Assembly (NCBI GenBank): GCA_035553375.1
Contig: DATNCY010000332.1
Span: forward strand, 124,001-188,000
Direction: 5' to 3'
Origin: JAJPHU01 sp035553375
GTDB lineage: Bacteria > Planctomycetota > Planctomycetia > Gemmatales > Gemmataceae
Length of the DNA stretch: 64,000 nt
A program made the translations under genes and the position numbers. Below are positions 15,793 to 24,933 of the stretch, one piece after another. Under the pieces are notes generated by a model. The model had not been told where the DNA came from. It saw only the letters and a list, made by a program, of their open reading frames with translations, and made no database searches. Numbering within the stretch: the first letter of the stretch is position 1; the number at the start of each line of letters is the position of its first letter.

Positions 15793-17088
15793 TCAGGCTG
15801 TGTACCAACCTGATCGCGTCAACGGCTGCACATGTTCGCCGGGCACCGTCTTGGCCAACAGCGTTTGATAGAGATTGAAATCCCGCACGCGGTAGCCCTG
15901 GCCCGCGCGGGCCAGATAGATGCGGAAGATACGATACGTCACTTCATCCGTGAGTCGGATCAGTTCCTCGCGATGCGCTTCCAGACGTTGGAGCCAATGT
16001 TGCAGCGTCAAATCGTAGTGTTCGCGCATGCACTCGACATCGCGTATCTCGAACCCGGCCCCCTCCGCCGCCCGCAGGGTGACGTTAACAGGCTTCAGTT
16101 CACCGTCGGGGAAGACGTAGCTTTCGGGGAAATTCGTTCCCTTGGGAACAATGGTATGCGTGCTGATCGTGATGCCCTGGTTGAGATGAAGGCCGCCCGG
16201 ACGGAGTAAGCGCGAGGCGTTCTGAAAGAACGCCGGCATCAGCGCTTCGCCGACGTGTTCGAGCATGCAAATGCTCGCGAGCTTGTCGTAGCCCTCCGGT
16301 TCGTCCATCTCACGCCAGTCGCGGTATTCGACGCGGCAGCGCCCTTCCAGACCGGCAGCGCGGATGCGTTCCTGCGCCCATTCCGCTTGACGCCGCGCCA
16401 GGGTGATTCCCGCCGCCTTGACGCCGTAATGCTGCGCGGCGTGCAGAACGAGGCCACCCCAACCGCAGCCCAAATCCAAAAAGCGTTCGCCCGGACGTAA
16501 CTGCAATTTCCGGCACACGTAATCCAGCTTGCGCTCTTGCGCCGTGTCCAGATCCTCATCGCGAGAGGAAAAGTAAGCGCCGGTGTAGACCATGTTCCGG
16601 TCCAACCACAGCGAGAAAAACTCGTTGGACAGGTCGTAGTGATAGCTGATCGCCTCCCGATCGCGCTCTAACGAACGCCGTTTCCCTTGCAATTTCGCCG
16701 CCTGACGACCGACACGCGGGCGGGCCGTGGACGGTAGACGGCGCAGCGCCAGACCGAGACTCAACAATTCGCCTAGGCTCCGTTTCTGATCGCGCAGATG
16801 CAATTGCAGGGTGACAAAGCCGCGCATGTCGCCTTCCACATCGAAGTCGTCGTAGATGTACGCTTCGCCCAGAGACATGGCCGACCCCTTGGCGAACATT
16901 TGACGCAGGGCGCCGGGATGTTGCAGCACCAAGGTGAAATTGGCGGGTTGTCCCGGATCGGGTTCCCAGGTGGAACCGTCCCAGAAGCGAACCGCGAAAT
17001 CGCGGGGAGTATAGCTGGCGGTCAGTCGCTGAAGGAGCGCGCGCGTGGCTTCAACGGCGGGGTCGCTGGTCAGTTGTTGCGTAGCCAT
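15793..17088 (-). CDS. Cyclopropane-fatty-acyl-phospholipid synthase family methyltransferase
   Basis: The product has 431 residues. The SAM-binding motif FLDLGCGWGGLVLHAA is at about residue 200, preceded by the family pattern SYHYDLSNEFFSLWLD and MVYTGAYF, and followed by ASICMLEHVGEALMPAFF. The C-terminal LQHWLQRLEAHREEL is also typical. It transfers the SAM methyl group to unsaturated membrane acyl chains. ATG 17088 is chosen; a TTG 99 bases upstream gives a non-homologous extension. The ribosome-binding site is weak. It converges with the hydrogenase locus and seems unrelated to it. An unsaturated-lipid methyltransferase other than a true CFA synthase cannot be excluded. Confidence 0.9.
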   Translation of the reverse strand: MATQQLTSDPAVEATRALLQRLTASYTPRDFAVRFWDGSTWEPDPGQPANFTLVLQHPGALRQMFAKGSAMSLGEAYIYDDFDVEGDMRGFVTLQLHLRDQKRSLGELLSLGLALRRLPSTARPRVGRQAAKLQGKRRSLERDREAISYHYDLSNEFFSLWLDRNMVYTGAYFSSRDEDLDTAQERKLDYVCRKLQLRPGERFLDLGCGWGGLVLHAAQHYGVKAAGITLARRQAEWAQERIRAAGLEGRCRVEYRDWREMDEPEGYDKLASICMLEHVGEALMPAFFQNASRLLRPGGLHLNQGITISTHTIVPKGTNFPESYVFPDGELKPVNVTLRAAEGAGFEIRDVECMREHYDLTLQHWLQRLEAHREELIRLTDEVTYRIFRIYLARAGQGYRVRDFNLYQTLLAKTVPGEHVQPLTRSGWYTA

Positions 17089-17257
17089 AAACTTCACGGG
17101 TTGAGGTAAGAGGAGGTAGGGGGCACCCTCAAGTAAGGCTGCTATTACCCCTTGGACGGGACTCCCCGCACGCCTGGCTGTGTGCAAGGGCTAGGCAATA
17201 TGGGTAGTCTTATGATAGAACTTCGCCCTTTTATGGTCCAGTATCAGTGTGCGCCCC

Positions 17258-17310
17258 AATTCCGTTTACGTTTCGCGGAACTCTTGAGCGGCGAAACGTA
17301 AACGGGATTG
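17258..17310. repeat. Palindrome P3 copy 2
   Basis: TTCCGTTTACGTTTCGC and GCGAAACGTAAACGGGA are inverted around about 14 bases. It lies between the upstream end of the cyclopropane-synthase gene and the 3' end of the hydrolase gene. Confidence 0.82.
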
Positions 17311-17332
17311 GGCTTGTGCGTCCTATCCGCGA

Positions 17333-19723
17333 TCATCGTATTTTTTCGAGAATCCAGCGCCAGGTCGGCGTCTCCGCCGGCGTCCTTGTCTCAAGTTGGA
17401 ACTGCTTCGCCGCCTTCGCCACGTCATACGCCGTCCGGGCCGGTTCGTACATCATCCGCAGCGCATCGGCTTTCATCGTCCGATTGAGACCATCGACCAA
17501 CCCCGTCAGGCGCACGGGGCAAGGAGCGAGAGCGGCCGTCACGTCGCCCAAATCGCCGGCCGTGAGCGCGCCGGGCACCAGGCTGTCGGCGGGTACATAA
17601 ACGAAGGGGCTTTGCAACAGCGTTTGATAACCCGCCAGCCCGCCGTGGATGCACACGGCGCGGATGTCGTCCTCGAAGAGAGCGCCAAACAGCGCCAGCA
17701 AACCGCCCAGCGGTTCGGCCAGGTTCGGGGCCGGTTCGGCGTCATGCGGGACGGCGAGGTTGCGTTCCGGTGGATTGACCGGCGCGAAGGATTCGCCCCA
17801 TAGGGCGAGGCGACGCGCATCGAGATCGTCTCGTCCGCGCAGGTAGCGGAGAACAGCACGCAGATCGCGCAGGCGAGCGCCGACGAGCGTTTGACCGAGC
17901 ATCCATTCGGAGGAAGCATGAGCCGTCGCCGCACTGCCGCGACCGCGTCCATCTCCCGGCCGCGTTTCGCCGGTGCCGCGTACATCGGGCAAACACACGG
18001 CGACACCGGCTTGCAATAATCCGGCCAGGGCCGCGGACTCATTTTTCAGGAAGGCTTGTTTCCCGCCTTGCGCCAGCGCCACGACGACGGGGGCGCGTGC
18101 GTCCCCCTTGCGCGGCGGCAGCATCAGCAGCAGCGGTACGACAATGCCCGGCTCCATCTCCAGACTCAGGCGTTCCATTGTCACTTCGCCGATGCGCTCT
18201 TTGCTCGGCTTGGATGCTATCCTCTCCGCGGGTGGGTCTACCGGGCCGAGTCGTTTGCTCCACGTCCGCTGGAGTTGTCGGCGGCGCTGCGCCGGATTCT
18301 CTTTCGCCAGCGCTTGGCGTGCTTTCGCCGCACGCTCGTCGCCGAGCGTCGCGGCGAGCATGTGCAGAGGTTGACTTTTTAGTTCACGAGCGAGCGCCGG
18401 TGTCAGGCACGTCAACTCGATGGCGGAATGACGCTCTTTCGATTCCTTATCGGGCGGCGCGATATTGAACCACTTTTTGAGGGCGGCATAAATGCCCTGA
18501 CGCTGAAGGGGGCCGATGTTATTGCAGTGGCTCGCTTCCGGCGGCTGGCCAGACAGCTTGCCGCGTCCCTGCGCCGACGCCAGATGATCGCGGGCATCAT
18601 ACCAGGAATAAATGCGTTCCAGCCGTGCCCACACCGGATCGTGTTCGCGGTCCCACGAAAACTCGTGTCCGTAAATGAGGCGACGCGGCGCGATCGAGCC
18701 GACGATCAGCCACGGCAGAAAACCATCGCGCGCCGACAAACGCAAGTTGCGTGTCGATTCCCAGCTGCCGCTGCCGGCGTAGTTAAGGCTTCGCTCTGTA
18801 TCGGCCGGCAACGGATAGGTTGTCTCCGGCTGCGGGCCGCCGAAATTGAAAGGAGCGGCCGCCGCGATGCGTCGATCCAGCGCCGCCGTCACCGCCACCG
18901 GATCGCCGCCGCCCGCTACCGCGCCCAGCAGAATAATGCGTTCCTTGTCGATGCCCGGCCGCGCCAGCAACACATCCACGCCGCGCATCATGTCCCAGAC
19001 CATCCAGCCGGTCAGACTGTCGCCGATCGCCTGCAATTGCAGGCCGGTGTTGTAGCGGAAGTAATAATCCTGCCGTCCGACGCGGAACGGTTTCGCATAG
19101 GATGCCGCATCCGTGAACGGATGCGCCCGCCGCTCGCCGTGGCCGAGTTGATCCATGACAAGCACTTGACAGCCGACCCGCGCCCACAGAACGCCCATAT
19201 CTTGCAGTTCGCCCTGCGTTTTGGGGTTGTGATGGCTGTGACAGATGAGGATGCCCGGCATCGACTTGGTCGCCGGAACCGGCGAATAGAGATTGGCCGT
19301 CACGACAAGACCGGGACGGCTCACAAAAGCGATATTTTCGATCTGGTATCCTTCACCGCGGAGCGTGCGTGTGACGCGCACTTGCAAATCGCGCGGGACG
19401 GGCGGAAAGGAGCCGAGCGATTGGCGCAACGCCTCAAGGCGTGCATCGCGATATTTCTCCCAATCGGCGCGCGTGTGCAGGGCGTGCCAGGCGCGCGATT
19501 CGCGTTCGTTGACGGCTTGCAACTGAGTCCGAATCGTTCGGCCGACCATTCCGGCGGGGCGATTCGAGGGTTTGTCGCCCTTGCGAAGTACGACCGGATC
19601 GAGCCGGCGAAGTTGCTCCGCCAGATTGGTATCCTTCGGCTGTCCGCCGGCGTTCGCGGTCAGCATCCCCAGGAGAAGGGCGGCGCTGACCGCGCCGCCC
19701 TGGCGCGCGAGAAACCGTGCCAT
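17333..19723 (-). CDS. Secreted protein with two alpha/beta-hydrolase modules
   Basis: The product has 796 residues with an N-terminal signal-like segment (residues about 8-27, AVSAALLLGMLTANAGG). The first module (about 130-370) has LICHSHHNPKTQGELQDMG and VLVMDQLGHGERR like acetylxylan esterases, but its nucleophile elbow reads LLGAVAGGGD, with no Ser where G-x-S-x-G is expected. The second module (about 540-770) has CLPDVRGTGETRPGDG and an elbow LALWGESFAP with Ser in place. Such two-module secreted esterase or peptidase-like proteins occur in planctomycetes; the substrate cannot be read from the sequence. GAGG precedes the ATG. Its neighbours are a TolC-like lipoprotein and a sugar-acid dehydratase, suggesting carbohydrate degradation. 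Confidence 0.8.
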   Translation of the reverse strand: MARFLARQGGAVSAALLLGMLTANAGGQPKDTNLAEQLRRLDPVVLRKGDKPSNRPAGMVGRTIRTQLQAVNERESRAWHALHTRADWEKYRDARLEALRQSLGSFPPVPRDLQVRVTRTLRGEGYQIENIAFVSRPGLVVTANLYSPVPATKSMPGILICHSHHNPKTQGELQDMGVLWARVGCQVLVMDQLGHGERRAHPFTDAASYAKPFRVGRQDYYFRYNTGLQLQAIGDSLTGWMVWDMMRGVDVLLARPGIDKERIILLGAVAGGGDPVAVTAALDRRIAAAAPFNFGGPQPETTYPLPADTERSLNYAGSGSWESTRNLRLSARDGFLPWLIVGSIAPRRLIYGHEFSWDREHDPVWARLERIYSWYDARDHLASAQGRGKLSGQPPEASHCNNIGPLQRQGIYAALKKWFNIAPPDKESKERHSAIELTCLTPALARELKSQPLHMLAATLGDERAAKARQALAKENPAQRRRQLQRTWSKRLGPVDPPAERIASKPSKERIGEVTMERLSLEMEPGIVVPLLLMLPPRKGDARAPVVVALAQGGKQAFLKNESAALAGLLQAGVAVCLPDVRGTGETRPGDGRGRGSAATAHASSEWMLGQTLVGARLRDLRAVLRYLRGRDDLDARRLALWGESFAPVNPPERNLAVPHDAEPAPNLAEPLGGLLALFGALFEDDIRAVCIHGGLAGYQTLLQSPFVYVPADSLVPGALTAGDLGDVTAALAPCPVRLTGLVDGLNRTMKADALRMMYEPARTAYDVAKAAKQFQLETRTPAETPTWRWILEKIR

Positions 19724-19831
19724 GATGAAACCTCGGGTTGTGTGTTCGTCTGGCGTGCGGCGCTGCGGGGAGGAAGCCGAATTCTGCGTTCCGCGTGCGG
19801 AGTTTTGCGGGAAACCGGACTCAGAACCGGG

Positions 19832-21127
19832 TTAATGCAGGCAAGTGCTGTTCGTGCCAATCAGCAGCAGCAGACGCACCTGGGCCTTATTGTAGGCGCT
19901 GACGGCCGAGAGGTAATTGGCGTGCGTCTGAGAAAGTTGTTGAATGCTTCTCAGGACCGCATTGTAGGTGCTGCTGCTGCGTCGTGCCGCCTCTGCTCCC
20001 TCTGTCAAAATCAAATCCATAATGCGATAGGTCTCGGCGGCGTGCTGAATGGCGCTGGCTCCGCGAGTAATCTGATCGCGGCCGCTGAGAATGGCCGAAA
20101 CCGCTTCCTCAACGCCGGCCCGCAGCTTGCCCTGCGTGTCGAACAGGGCGAAGTTCGCCTGCTGCGATTGGCTTTGCGCCATGTGCAGACGCCCGCAAAT
20201 GATGGCCGCCCCGGTTCGGTCGCATACACACTGAGCGAAGCGTGCTTCGTCGATGCTTTTCTGGATCGACGCGCTCAGCCCTTGCAATTCGCGCACGCCC
20301 GGCCCGTTTTCCAATGCCTGCCGCACCAGCATTTCCACCGAGACGCCCACATCCACGAGATCGATCGGCTCCAGCGCGCCATCCACGGGTGTGGGGAGGG
20401 GTTCGCTGGCACCGAGCAGATAGGCTAGTTTGGCGGCGGCGGCTTCGCCTTGCTGATGGACCTTGAACATGAATTGCCGCCGGCCGTTGAGTGCGGTCTG
20501 AACGCCCTCGACCAACACTTGCGCCGTCTTCTCGCCGGAGGCCAGCCGTTGCGCTCGGTTAAGCAGTTTCTCCTCGTATTTCTCCAGGTCGCGCGAGATC
20601 GCCTCGCCTCGCCTCGCTGTCAGCCAGTCGAAATAGGTGTTGGCCGCGTCTTGCAGAACCTCATGCTGGGTCTTGGCCAACTCGGCCCGGCGTCGCCACA
20701 GCAGCGCTTCGGCAACAGGGCGTTTGAAGGTATCTTTACGTAGAAACTCCGGTATGCAAGAATTGACGGCCGCGTCGTAGGCGATCTGGCTCTCGTTGAC
20801 CCGTTCCCGCGCCAGCAGGATTTGCGGATTGCGTTCGCTGGCCAACCGCCGCACCGTATCGAGGTCGATCGCGACCACATTCGGAAGGACGGCGGCGACG
20901 GGTTCGCCGGCATGATACGACGTGCGGAGCAGCGCGTTTCCCTTCGCCGGCGGCGTGGGCGGTTGCACCAACCGAACCTTCCATTCACCGGGAATTGCCC
21001 CCGGTGCGGTCAGGGCTTCTTGTGAAACCTGGGTCAGGGGGAGAACGCAGCCGGCCGGCAGCAGCAGAACGCCGGCGGTACAGAGGGAGGCGAGACGAGG
21101 CAAACGAGGCAATCTGGCGTGAATCAT
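19832..21127 (-). CDS. TolC-family outer-membrane lipoprotein
   Basis: The product has 431 residues. The leader MIHARLPRLPRLASLCTAGVLLLPAGC contains a lipobox (LPAG-C). The rest is long and helical with the repeated pattern of TolC/OEP proteins: ANTYFDWLTARRGEAISRDLEKYEEKLL, LVEGVQTALNGRRQFMFKV and, in the second half, HAAETYRIMDLILTEGA and SQTHANYLSAVSAYNKAQVRLLLLIG. It probably forms a periplasmic tunnel for an efflux or secretion system, although no inner-membrane partner is nearby. GGAG lies 9 bases before ATG 21127; an upstream in-frame start at 21145 is less likely. A Cys-rich internal segment (ARFAQCVCDRTGAAIICG) is unusual for the family. Confidence 0.85.
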   Translation of the reverse strand: MIHARLPRLPRLASLCTAGVLLLPAGCVLPLTQVSQEALTAPGAIPGEWKVRLVQPPTPPAKGNALLRTSYHAGEPVAAVLPNVVAIDLDTVRRLASERNPQILLARERVNESQIAYDAAVNSCIPEFLRKDTFKRPVAEALLWRRRAELAKTQHEVLQDAANTYFDWLTARRGEAISRDLEKYEEKLLNRAQRLASGEKTAQVLVEGVQTALNGRRQFMFKVHQQGEAAAAKLAYLLGASEPLPTPVDGALEPIDLVDVGVSVEMLVRQALENGPGVRELQGLSASIQKSIDEARFAQCVCDRTGAAIICGRLHMAQSQSQQANFALFDTQGKLRAGVEEAVSAILSGRDQITRGASAIQHAAETYRIMDLILTEGAEAARRSSSTYNAVLRSIQQLSQTHANYLSAVSAYNKAQVRLLLLIGTNSTCLH

Positions 21128-21244
21128 AAGACGGGTCTCCTGCAAGGGCTGGCGAGCGGAGGTTAGGCCGCTTGCAGCTTACATCGGTTGCCCGCCTAGT
21201 CACACTTTGCCGATTATGCCAAACGCTCGCTATTTATGACGTAG

Positions 21245-21316
21245 TTTCACGACAAGCCCGGAGCGCCAGCGACGGGCCGAAGAATCCGTCGCTGGCGCTT
21301 CGGGCTTGTCGTGAAA
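21245..21316. repeat. Palindrome P2 copy 2
   Basis: Arms of about 30 bases, TTTCACGACAAGCCCGGAGC and its complement, with GCGACGG/CCGTCGC nearer the centre, surround an 11-base loop. It lies directly after the dehydratase gene (which ends at 21324 on the minus strand) and before the TolC-like gene, where it could act as a terminator. Confidence 0.87.
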
Positions 21317-21323
21317 CCGCTGC

Positions 21324-23306
21324 TTAAGGTGAGCAGGCGAAATGTAGGGCCGTCACAATTTTCTCGACATCGTACACGCAGCCTCCCCACGTTCCGCCGC
21401 TAACGGCCTGCAACGCGGCCCATAGCCGCGTGTCGTCCGGCAAGTTGGGGTCGGCGTGCAAGTCTGGGCGCGGCGGTCGATGCGCCAGCACGCGCGCTCC
21501 TTCCTCGGCATCGAATACGCGACCTTCCTCGCCCACGAGATGAACGCTGCCCTCCAGCCGGTTGCGATCGATCACAATCTCGATACGGTCGCCGTCGCGC
21601 ACCTTGCCGATTGGACCTCCGGCGAGCGCTTCGGGGCCGACATGCCCGATGCACGCTCCCGTCGAGACGCCCGAAAAACGCGCGTCGGTCAACACTGCCA
21701 CCTGCTTGCCGAAACTCAGATGTTTCAGGGCGGAGGTAATCTGATAGATTTCCTCCATACCGGCTCCCATAGGTCCGCGACAAATAAGCACGAGAATGTC
21801 ACCCGGCTGAACGCGGTCGGGGCCGTGACTCTTGATGGCGGCGATGGCGGCCTTCTCGCTGGTGAACACACGCGCCGGGCCAACCTTACGATAAACACCA
21901 TCCGCATCGACTACGCTGGGATCGATGGCCGTACTCTTGATGACGGAACCTTCCGGCGCCAGGTTGCCGCGCGGAAATGTCACCGTCGAAGTCAGGCCGC
22001 GTTGCCGGGCCTGTTCGGGATTCATGATGACCTCATCGGCCTCGATGCCGTCCTTGTCTCGCAACACTTCGCGTAGTCGCTGCCGCCGCTCGGAGCGCTC
22101 CCACCAGTCGAGAACACGGTCGAGCGGTTCGCCGCTGACGGTCAGACAGGTGACATCGAGCAAGCCCAGCCGCCGCAAATGCAGCATCACCTCCGGCACG
22201 CCGCCGGCGAGAAAGACACGCACCGTCGGATGGCCGACCGGGCCGTTCGGCAGTGCATCAACCAGGCGCGGCACGCGGCGATTCACGTCAATCCAGTCCT
22301 CGACGGTCGGCCGACGCAACCCCGCTTGATGCGCAATGGCGGGGATGTGCAGCAGAAGATTGGTCGAGCCGCCGAACGCCGCATGAATCACCATCGCGTT
22401 GCGCACGGCGGCATCGGTGATAATATGCCGAATGGCGATCTTTTTAGACTGCAATTGCGCTACCGCCCGCGCGGAGCGGCGAGCCATGTCGAGCCAGATA
22501 GGTTGCCCGGACGGAGCGAGCGCCGAGTGCGGCAGCGATAGGCCGAGCGCTTCGCCGACGACTTGCGCCGTCGCCGCAGTGCCGAGGAACTGACAGCCGC
22601 CGCCCGGCGAAGCACAGGCGCGACAACCGAGGTCCGCCGCCTCTTGCAAACTGATTTGTCCGTGGGCGAAGCGTGCGCCGATGGTTTGTATTTTGCCGGC
22701 ATCTTCGCCCTGCGCCGGCGGCAGCGTCACGCCGCCGGGCACGAGGACGCACGGCAAATCGTGCATCGCCGCCAACGCCATCATCATCGCCGGCAATCCT
22801 TTGTCACAGGTGGCCACGCCGAGAACGCCCTGACGTGTCGGCAGCGAACGGATAAGCCGGCGCAGTACCATCGCCGCGTCGTTGCGATAGGGCAGGCTAT
22901 CCATCATGCCGGTCGTGCCCTGCGAACGGCCATCGCAAGGGTCGGTACAGAAGCCGGCGAACGGGATGCAGCCCAACGCCCGCAGTTCCTCCGCCGCCGC
23001 CTTCATGAGCAGCCCGACCTCCCAATGGCCGGTGTGATAGCCCAGCGCGATCGGCCGGCCATCGGCGTCGCGGATGCCGCCGGATGTGCTGAGCAGCAGG
23101 AACTCGCGGCGTCCCAATTCGCTCGGTTTCCAGCCCATGCCGACATCCTGCGTCCAGCCGAATAGATCGCCGCTGGGCGCTTCGCGCAGCAACTCCTCGG
23201 TCAACGGCAAACTGCCGCCGGGACCGGCGGCGCTGGTCTGTACGTCGAACAGGGAGGAATCGGAATCGACAAGGGCGGTAAAATCCGTCGTGGCGGAGGA
23301 TGGCAT
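21324..23306 (-). CDS. IlvD/Edd-family dehydratase, YjhG/YagF type (sugar-acid dehydratase)
   Basis: The 660-residue protein has the length and motifs of YjhG/YagF, for which D-xylonate dehydration to 2-keto-3-deoxy-D-xylonate is known. GYHTGHWEVGLLMKAAAEEL and FAGFCTDPCDGRSQGTTGMMDSL lie near residues 95-140, with VATCDKGLPAMMMALA next and then the Cys of GGGCQFLGTAATAQ; these Cys hold the iron-sulfur cluster. Later TDARFSGVSTGACIGHVGPEA is typical of the family. It catalyses dehydration of aldonic acids in the cytoplasm. ATG 23306 starts the conserved region with a GGAG-like site nearby. The exact substrate (xylonate or another pentonate/hexonate) is not determined by the sequence. Confidence 0.9.
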   Translation of the reverse strand: MPSSATTDFTALVDSDSSLFDVQTSAAGPGGSLPLTEELLREAPSGDLFGWTQDVGMGWKPSELGRREFLLLSTSGGIRDADGRPIALGYHTGHWEVGLLMKAAAEELRALGCIPFAGFCTDPCDGRSQGTTGMMDSLPYRNDAAMVLRRLIRSLPTRQGVLGVATCDKGLPAMMMALAAMHDLPCVLVPGGVTLPPAQGEDAGKIQTIGARFAHGQISLQEAADLGCRACASPGGGCQFLGTAATAQVVGEALGLSLPHSALAPSGQPIWLDMARRSARAVAQLQSKKIAIRHIITDAAVRNAMVIHAAFGGSTNLLLHIPAIAHQAGLRRPTVEDWIDVNRRVPRLVDALPNGPVGHPTVRVFLAGGVPEVMLHLRRLGLLDVTCLTVSGEPLDRVLDWWERSERRQRLREVLRDKDGIEADEVIMNPEQARQRGLTSTVTFPRGNLAPEGSVIKSTAIDPSVVDADGVYRKVGPARVFTSEKAAIAAIKSHGPDRVQPGDILVLICRGPMGAGMEEIYQITSALKHLSFGKQVAVLTDARFSGVSTGACIGHVGPEALAGGPIGKVRDGDRIEIVIDRNRLEGSVHLVGEEGRVFDAEEGARVLAHRPPRPDLHADPNLPDDTRLWAALQAVSGGTWGGCVYDVEKIVTALHFACSP

Positions 23307-23381
23307 GTTATTGCTCGGTTAAGGGGTTTCTTGGAGGGTGATGGCCGTGCGCTCAAGGGGGCAGGCTAACGATTCGCTTTC

Positions 23382-24740
23382 TCAGAACAATTCCCGAATG
23401 GGCGTGCCGCGTGTCAGCGGCAAGGGCCGGCCGCCGTGGTCCGTCATCTCGCGCGCAAGATCAATGCCGAGGCAGTGGTATACCGTGGCGCACAGGTCGG
23501 CGGGTGTGCGAACGCGGCCGTGCAGCGGATACGCGCCGCCGCGATCGGACTGGCCCAGGACGACGCCCGGCTGGACGCCGCCGCCGGTCAGCAGTACCGA
23601 ATAGCAGTGATGCCAGTGATCGCGTCCGGCTGCCTTGTTGATGCGCGGCGTGCGACCGAATTCGCCCATCACCACCAGCAGCGTCCGCCGCGCGAGACCG
23701 CGCTGGCCCAGGTCGTCGAGCAGCGTTGCCAGGCCGCGATCCAGCGGCGGCAGCAGCTGATTCTTGAGCTTGCGGAAGTTATTCGTGTGCGTATCCCAGG
23801 CATCCTGCGGTGTCTTGCCGTTGAAGCCGGAACAGACCGTCACCAATTTGACGCCCGCCTCCACCAACCGCCGCGCCAGCAGAAACGACTGCCCCAACGT
23901 GTTCGCCCCGTAGCGTTCGTGCAGCGCCGCCGGCTCGCGGCCCAGGTCAAACGCCTGCTTCACGGCCTGGCTGGTCAGCAACTTGACGGCCCGCTCCTGG
24001 TAGGTCGAGAGCGCCCGCGCCTCGGCCGACTTCTCCAGTGTCGTCGCCTGTCGATTCACCTGGCGCAGCAGCGTCTCGCGATCGTCGAGGCGTGCCGCTG
24101 TCACCTCCGCGGGTAAGCTCAGTTCCGCAACGCTGAAGTCGCCGGCGTTGGGATCTTTGAGGATGGTCAGCGGGTCGTACTGCCGGCCGAGGAAGCCGGC
24201 GAACTGGCCCGGCGTCAGGTTGCCGACATCGCTGGCCAGTTGCGGCAGTTGCACGAAACGCGGCAGCGCGGATCGGCTCGGAGCGAACCGGGCGACGACG
24301 GAGCCGAGGTTGGGATGATCCGTCGGCGTCGCCGTGAGCGCCACCGCGTCGCGCGTGGGCGGGTAGCCGGTCAACGCCTCGTAGGCGGCCGACTGATGGT
24401 GCGTACTCGACTGGGCACAGGTGCGAATCAGGCTGAAACGATCGTTGCGCTCGGCGAGCAGGGGAAGGTGATCGCCGAAGAGAACGCCCGGCAGTCGGGT
24501 ACGCCGGACGCCGAACTCGCCGCGGATGCCGTCGGGCGCATCGGGCTTGGGATCGAACATCTCGAACTGACTGGGCGCTCCCCACAAGAAGACGAGGATA
24601 CAGGCGTCCGCAGCGACTTGTCCCTCGGCGGCGTATGTCTCTTGCAGTCGAAGCAAGCGAGGCAGAGTGAGGCCAACGGCTCCGAGCGCGCCGGCACGGA
24701 GGAGAGAGCGACGCGAGAGTGAAGAAGAGAGACGCGGCAT
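23382..24740 (-). CDS. DUF1501 domain protein, secreted
   Basis: The product has 452 residues. The N terminus LSRRSLLRAGALGAVGLTLPRLL is a twin-arginine-type leader. The mature part carries the DUF1501 pattern: FLWGAPSQFEMFDPKPDAPDG, SLIRTCAQSSTHHQSAAYEALTG, DTHTNNFRKLKNQLLPPLDRGL, and VVMGEFGRTPRINKAAGRDHW near residue 390. This family is very abundant in planctomycetes, usually beside a DUF1549/DUF1553 partner, which is absent here. It is related to the sulfatase/alkaline-phosphatase fold; a function is not established. ATG 24740 (or 24746) is chosen because upstream codons belong to no family pattern. Confidence 0.9.
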   Translation of the reverse strand: MPRLSSSLSRRSLLRAGALGAVGLTLPRLLRLQETYAAEGQVAADACILVFLWGAPSQFEMFDPKPDAPDGIRGEFGVRRTRLPGVLFGDHLPLLAERNDRFSLIRTCAQSSTHHQSAAYEALTGYPPTRDAVALTATPTDHPNLGSVVARFAPSRSALPRFVQLPQLASDVGNLTPGQFAGFLGRQYDPLTILKDPNAGDFSVAELSLPAEVTAARLDDRETLLRQVNRQATTLEKSAEARALSTYQERAVKLLTSQAVKQAFDLGREPAALHERYGANTLGQSFLLARRLVEAGVKLVTVCSGFNGKTPQDAWDTHTNNFRKLKNQLLPPLDRGLATLLDDLGQRGLARRTLLVVMGEFGRTPRINKAAGRDHWHHCYSVLLTGGGVQPGVVLGQSDRGGAYPLHGRVRTPADLCATVYHCLGIDLAREMTDHGGRPLPLTRGTPIRELF

Positions 24741-24933
24741 GGTCATTCCGTGCGATCGAGGACGCCGGTGAAACCGTGCTTCAATTGTACCCCGCATGGC
24801 TCGCCCCGCAAGAAGCGACATGCGTTTCGCCGAACTCATTGTGCCAGGCGTGGGGTGTTATGGAATATCCGTTCGCCGGGCTGGGCGTCCCAGAATGGAT
24901 GAGCGCCAAACCCGGCGTTGCAGAAGAACGCGT

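Noticed and set aside
18428..20428. A 666-codon plus-strand open frame
   Set aside because: It covers the antisense strand of two good genes (alpha/beta hydrolase and TolC-like protein), has no ribosome-binding site and no recognisable domain.
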